Positions 61,072 to 64,000 of a stretch of 64,000 nt of DNA are shown in pieces; the first letter of the stretch is position 1; each line of letters begins with the position of its first letter. This DNA comes from Terana coerulea. Taxonomy: Eukaryota; Basidiomycota; Agaricomycetes; Polyporales; Phanerochaetaceae. Below the pieces are notes generated by a model. The model searched no databases, was not told where the DNA came from, and was given only the letters and a program-made list of their open reading frames with translations. The DNA is taken from NCBI GenBank assembly GCA_024811115.1, contig JAKOGH010001126.1:62001-126000 (forward strand). Reading direction: 5' to 3'. A program made the translations under genes and the position numbers.

Positions 61072-62560
61072 CTACTTCAACAAACCTAACCTTCGGAGCT
61101 CATCGCAACTTGGGATGGGCTCCTCGTCTATCTGCGCCACCTTTTTCCAGTCAGTGCCGATGCCGAATAAACCCACCTCCTGGTTTTTCCGCCTCTCCTT
61201 ATTATCCACGCCCCTCTGGCATTTGGCATACAAGTCTTGAGTGTACGCCCGTTCTACCGTTCCCTCAAACCTCTTGAGCTCTGGTCCACTACGCTGATGG
61301 TTTCTTGCAAGTTCAGCGGCTATAGGATGTGCGGAGAACTCTACTTGGTTGACGTGGTACTTGATACCTAGCCCCGTTGTGGTACGCTCGAAGTTGTACC
61401 GCGTTGTCTGCGCGAATGAGAAGCGAGGGTCCGGCGTTGGTGTAGTGCCAAAAAGGCTTGGCAGAGCGTTGAGGAGGGAAAAGGCGAAGAGGATGAATAG
61501 GGGTAGGAGTTGAACGAGAACTGAACGTGGCTGGGTGTCTTGCTGCTGCCGTTGCCTTTGGCCCGTGTTTGTTGGCATACGGGTTGTACGGAAGCCACCA
61601 GGGCCAAACGATGCGGAAAATACTGGGAGAAGAGTGAGCAAGGTAGCCCAAGAAGTAGTAGGCCATTACTGACCAGGTCCTCCGCCAAACGAGCCCGATC
61701 CCATGCCCCCTCCAAAGAACATGTTGAACAGATCCTCTGGACTCATCTCGCCTTCGAAACCACCCTGGAACGGACCACCGGCGAAGCCTGGTGATGCCCG
61801 GGAGAACGATGGTGTACCGCTGAAACGTGACTCTGGATCTGACCCATGCTGGTCATAAGCTGCCCGTTTCTGCGGGTCCGACAGCACTTGGAAAGCCTTC
61901 GACACCACTGAGTCGAACATTAGACTAAGCTTAGCGGGAACTAATGAGACTCACGCTTGAACGCTTCGTCGGCCCCGGGTGCACCGTTCTTGTCTGGGTG
62001 CAAGGATAGAGCAAGCTGAAGTGGAAACGCATTAGGGAACGTACGAACGTGGAATGCACCAAAGCCCTGGAACGCACCTTACGATACGCCTTCTTTATCT
62101 CTGCTTCTTCACAATCCCTCTTGAGTGATAGTATCTCATAGTATTCCGTCACCTTGCATGTCCGTATCCGCTTCACCACTGCTGCCTGCTCTGGCGTGTA
62201 GTCTCGCTTCTTCTCCTCTGCGGCAGGTTTGGAAGACCCTTTCGCACTACCATTCGCTTGCGAGCTTGTCTCGGCATGCCGGTGACGAGTCCCGGACGAG
62301 GACGGATGGGCCTCAGTCGATGACGAGAACGCCGAGCTCGAGTTCGCTGTGTTGGACGACGGGCCTGAAGACGTGCCAGATGTCGACGGTTCCGTAGTAG
62401 AGTCGGCTTCAATAATTTCGAGCAGCTTGGTAGCCTCTGGTGTCGCAAAGAGACTCAAGGATTTCTGGCAGAAGCGCTTGGCGGAAGGAAGGTTGCCCGC
62501 ATTCCTGTGCCTCTGTGCAATGGAGAGGCACTTGAGGGCTTCGTCCTTATTACTTTCCAT
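61072..62560 (-). CDS. DnaJ (Hsp40) chaperone with DUF1977, DNAJB12/HLJ1-like
   Basis: Complement(61072..61622, 61674..61907, 61955..62015, 62078..62560), 442 aa, intact. [20 protein letters not shown] matches the N-terminal region of the DNAJB12/14 family. After a Ser-rich linker comes the J domain: [20 protein letters not shown], then HPDKN and [16 protein letters not shown] Gly/Phe-rich segment ([14 protein letters not shown]) precedes a membrane helix ([19 protein letters not shown]) and the DUF1977 C-terminal domain ([20 protein letters not shown]). It should be an ER-membrane co-chaperone facing the cytosol, aiding Hsp70 in membrane-protein quality control. Confidence 0.9.
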
Positions 62561-62879
62561 CTTGGGGTATACAGGGAGAGAGTAAGGAGTGTAGGAGAGC
62601 TGTGCGCGGCCGGGTGTGTGTGCGAACGAATCAAGAGACAGTGCGATAGGCGTCTAATGTCAGTAACTGATGAGGCTGTAGCATGGGTAACAACGTGGTT
62701 ATGAAGCGCAATAGTGAAAGCTTACTGAGTCACAACTCGTTCTATTGTGCGCTCAAGTAAACTGTATTCATTATGACATCAGATAACTGAGTCTCAGGCC
62801 TGGTCAGTTTGTCATCATTGACATTCTACCGACAAGTTCTCTTCCATCGCTGCCATCTCTGGTTCAAGGCAGAACGGCT
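62561..62879. other. Divergent promoter region, DnaJ and F-box genes
   Basis: 319 bp between head-to-head start codons; no additional gene. Confidence 0.4.
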
Positions 62880-64000
62880 ATGTGGACACCACAAGATGTA
62901 ATCGAAGATGATACTAAGTCTGTGACTACAGAAGCTACCCGGGTGGATGAAGAGGAAGATGACGATGTCGAGACTGTGATGGATGGCGAGGATGAGGAGG
63001 AAGCCATTGGTGAGCTCCCGAATATGTGAAGCACTTTGGGTCGCAAACCTATTTGATTTCGTACTTATTCTCGCGATAGCAAGGAACGACAGTCGTTGCA
63101 GCAGCTTGAAGCGGCACCTGCAGCAGCGGCTGAGGAGCTGGCAAGATTCCGTGAGCAGTGGAAGGCCGACCTCAATGCGCGACTGCAACAAGCGCAAGGC
63201 CTGGCTAAACAAGCTGACACTACCCAAACATCTTTTAGTGAAACCAAGAAGCGAAGTAATAGTTCTGTGTCGAAGCACCCAGTCAAAACGTTTCCTCCTC
63301 CTCCTGTCAGCGGTGCTGTCCCTGGTGCATCGAGAGGGCCTGGCTTTACAATCCCACTCCCCGATGCTGCTCAGAGCGCTCTCGAGATTTATAAGCGGGC
63401 GATTTCGCATGAACAACGCGGCGAGTTGGATGATGCCCTACGACTATACAAGCTCGCATTTCGCAAGTACGACGAAGTGGATAGACTGTACCAAAGAATG
63501 GAACAATCCGGCTCGCTTCAGCTTCTACAATCTCACACAGAGCCATCTTCTTCCCTGCCCCACCGCGTTCACGAAGAGCTGTCAAATACAGGTGTTAGCG
63601 CCATTACCGAGGATATGAAGAAGCTCCATGTTTCGTCAGACTCAGTGGGAGGCGTTTCGGTGACCCTCCCCACGAATCATGGCGTTGTCACTGGCACTTT
63701 AGCGAGTCTTGTCGCTGAATGGAGTTCCACTATCCTAGAGTTTGTTCCCGAAGACGAGAGTCAACCTGTTCACTTACAGACGTTGCCAGACGAACTTTTG
63801 GTGCATATCCTTGAACTATTGGGCACAACGGCATTGGAGAGGTTCGCCTCCGTGAGCCGGAAAGCGCGGATGCTGACGCTTGATTCTACGCTGTGGAGGT
63901 GCGTCCACCATAGCGTTTATGTGAATGATGTATTCACTCCCATTTACTCAGGCGTTTTGTCACGTCAGTGTACAAGCCACCTCAGATAGACGAAGGCGAG
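62880..64000 (+). CDS. FBXO9/Pof7-like F-box protein, 5' part
   Basis: Starts with ATG at 62880 (MWTPQDVIEDDTK), acidic first exon to 63009, second exon from about 63080. Visible in order: LQQLEAAPAAAAEELARFRE (coiled coil), a TPR-like unit ALEIYKRAISHEQRGELDDA (about residue 160), and an F-box LQTLPDELLVHILELLGTTA ending LDSTLWR. A donor follows at 63899 and a further exon (YKPPQIDEGE) at about 63977, typical of the Pof7/HRT3/FBXO9 family of SCF subunits. The gene runs out of the window. The phases of exons 1 and 2 disagree by one base, so one boundary or base near 62990-63080 is wrong. Confidence 0.8.

Noticed and set aside
1..64000. CRISPR arrays, prophage, rRNA or bacterial operons
   Set aside because: No repeat-spacer pattern, no phage genes and no ribosomal RNA motifs; gene structure is eukaryotic throughout.

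Overview
This window comes from the nuclear genome of a basidiomycete, most likely a wood-decay Agaricomycete of the polypore type. The evidence is dense protein-coding sequence with many short GT-AG introns (about 47-65 nt), plus families typical of Agaricomycetes: BTB and F-box proteins, class 3 secreted lipases, DUF6533 seven-helix membrane proteins, a TPR-CHAT protein, NmrA-like oxidoreductases and a stand-alone adenylate-forming reductase. I see no bacterial, viral or rRNA/tRNA signal.

Layout. 0-6 kb: two BTB genes, then a tandem pair of class 3 lipase genes; the duplicated block begins inside the 3' end of the second BTB gene. 8.7-10.5 kb: DUF6533 gene 1. 12.1-14.2 kb: a MADS-box (SRF/MEF2-like) transcription factor, followed by about 5 kb without a recognisable gene. 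19.5-20.7 kb: a third lipase. 21.1-24.1 kb: a small secreted protein and DUF6533 gene 2. 24.8-31.1 kb: a TRAPPC12-like gene and, tail to tail with it, a large TPR-CHAT gene. 32.6-43.2 kb: DUF6533 genes 3, 4 and 5, a 483-bp inverted-repeat element and an unrecognised conserved-looking gene. 44.5-47.8 kb: an F-box gene and a secreted protein built from two tandem copies of one domain. 49.6-55.8 kb: three NmrA-like genes in alternating orientation. 55.8-64 kb: an A-T-R adenylate-forming reductase, COX9 (cytochrome c oxidase subunit VIIa), a DnaJ-DUF1977 chaperone and the 5' part of an FBXO9/Pof7-like F-box gene.

The strongest unusual observation concerns the five DUF6533 paralogs. Each can be read through only if two exons of exactly 2 nucleotides are spliced in, at the same two places and phases in all five genes (10 of 10 sites). 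Three of the five (genes 2, 3 and 5) then give uninterrupted 13-exon reading frames of 329, 344 and 336 codons with nearly identical exon lengths.

A caution for users: at least eight genes contain single-base frame disruptions, mostly in short mononucleotide runs. Either the assembly has homopolymer errors or several genes are freshly damaged; gene ends affected by this are flagged.
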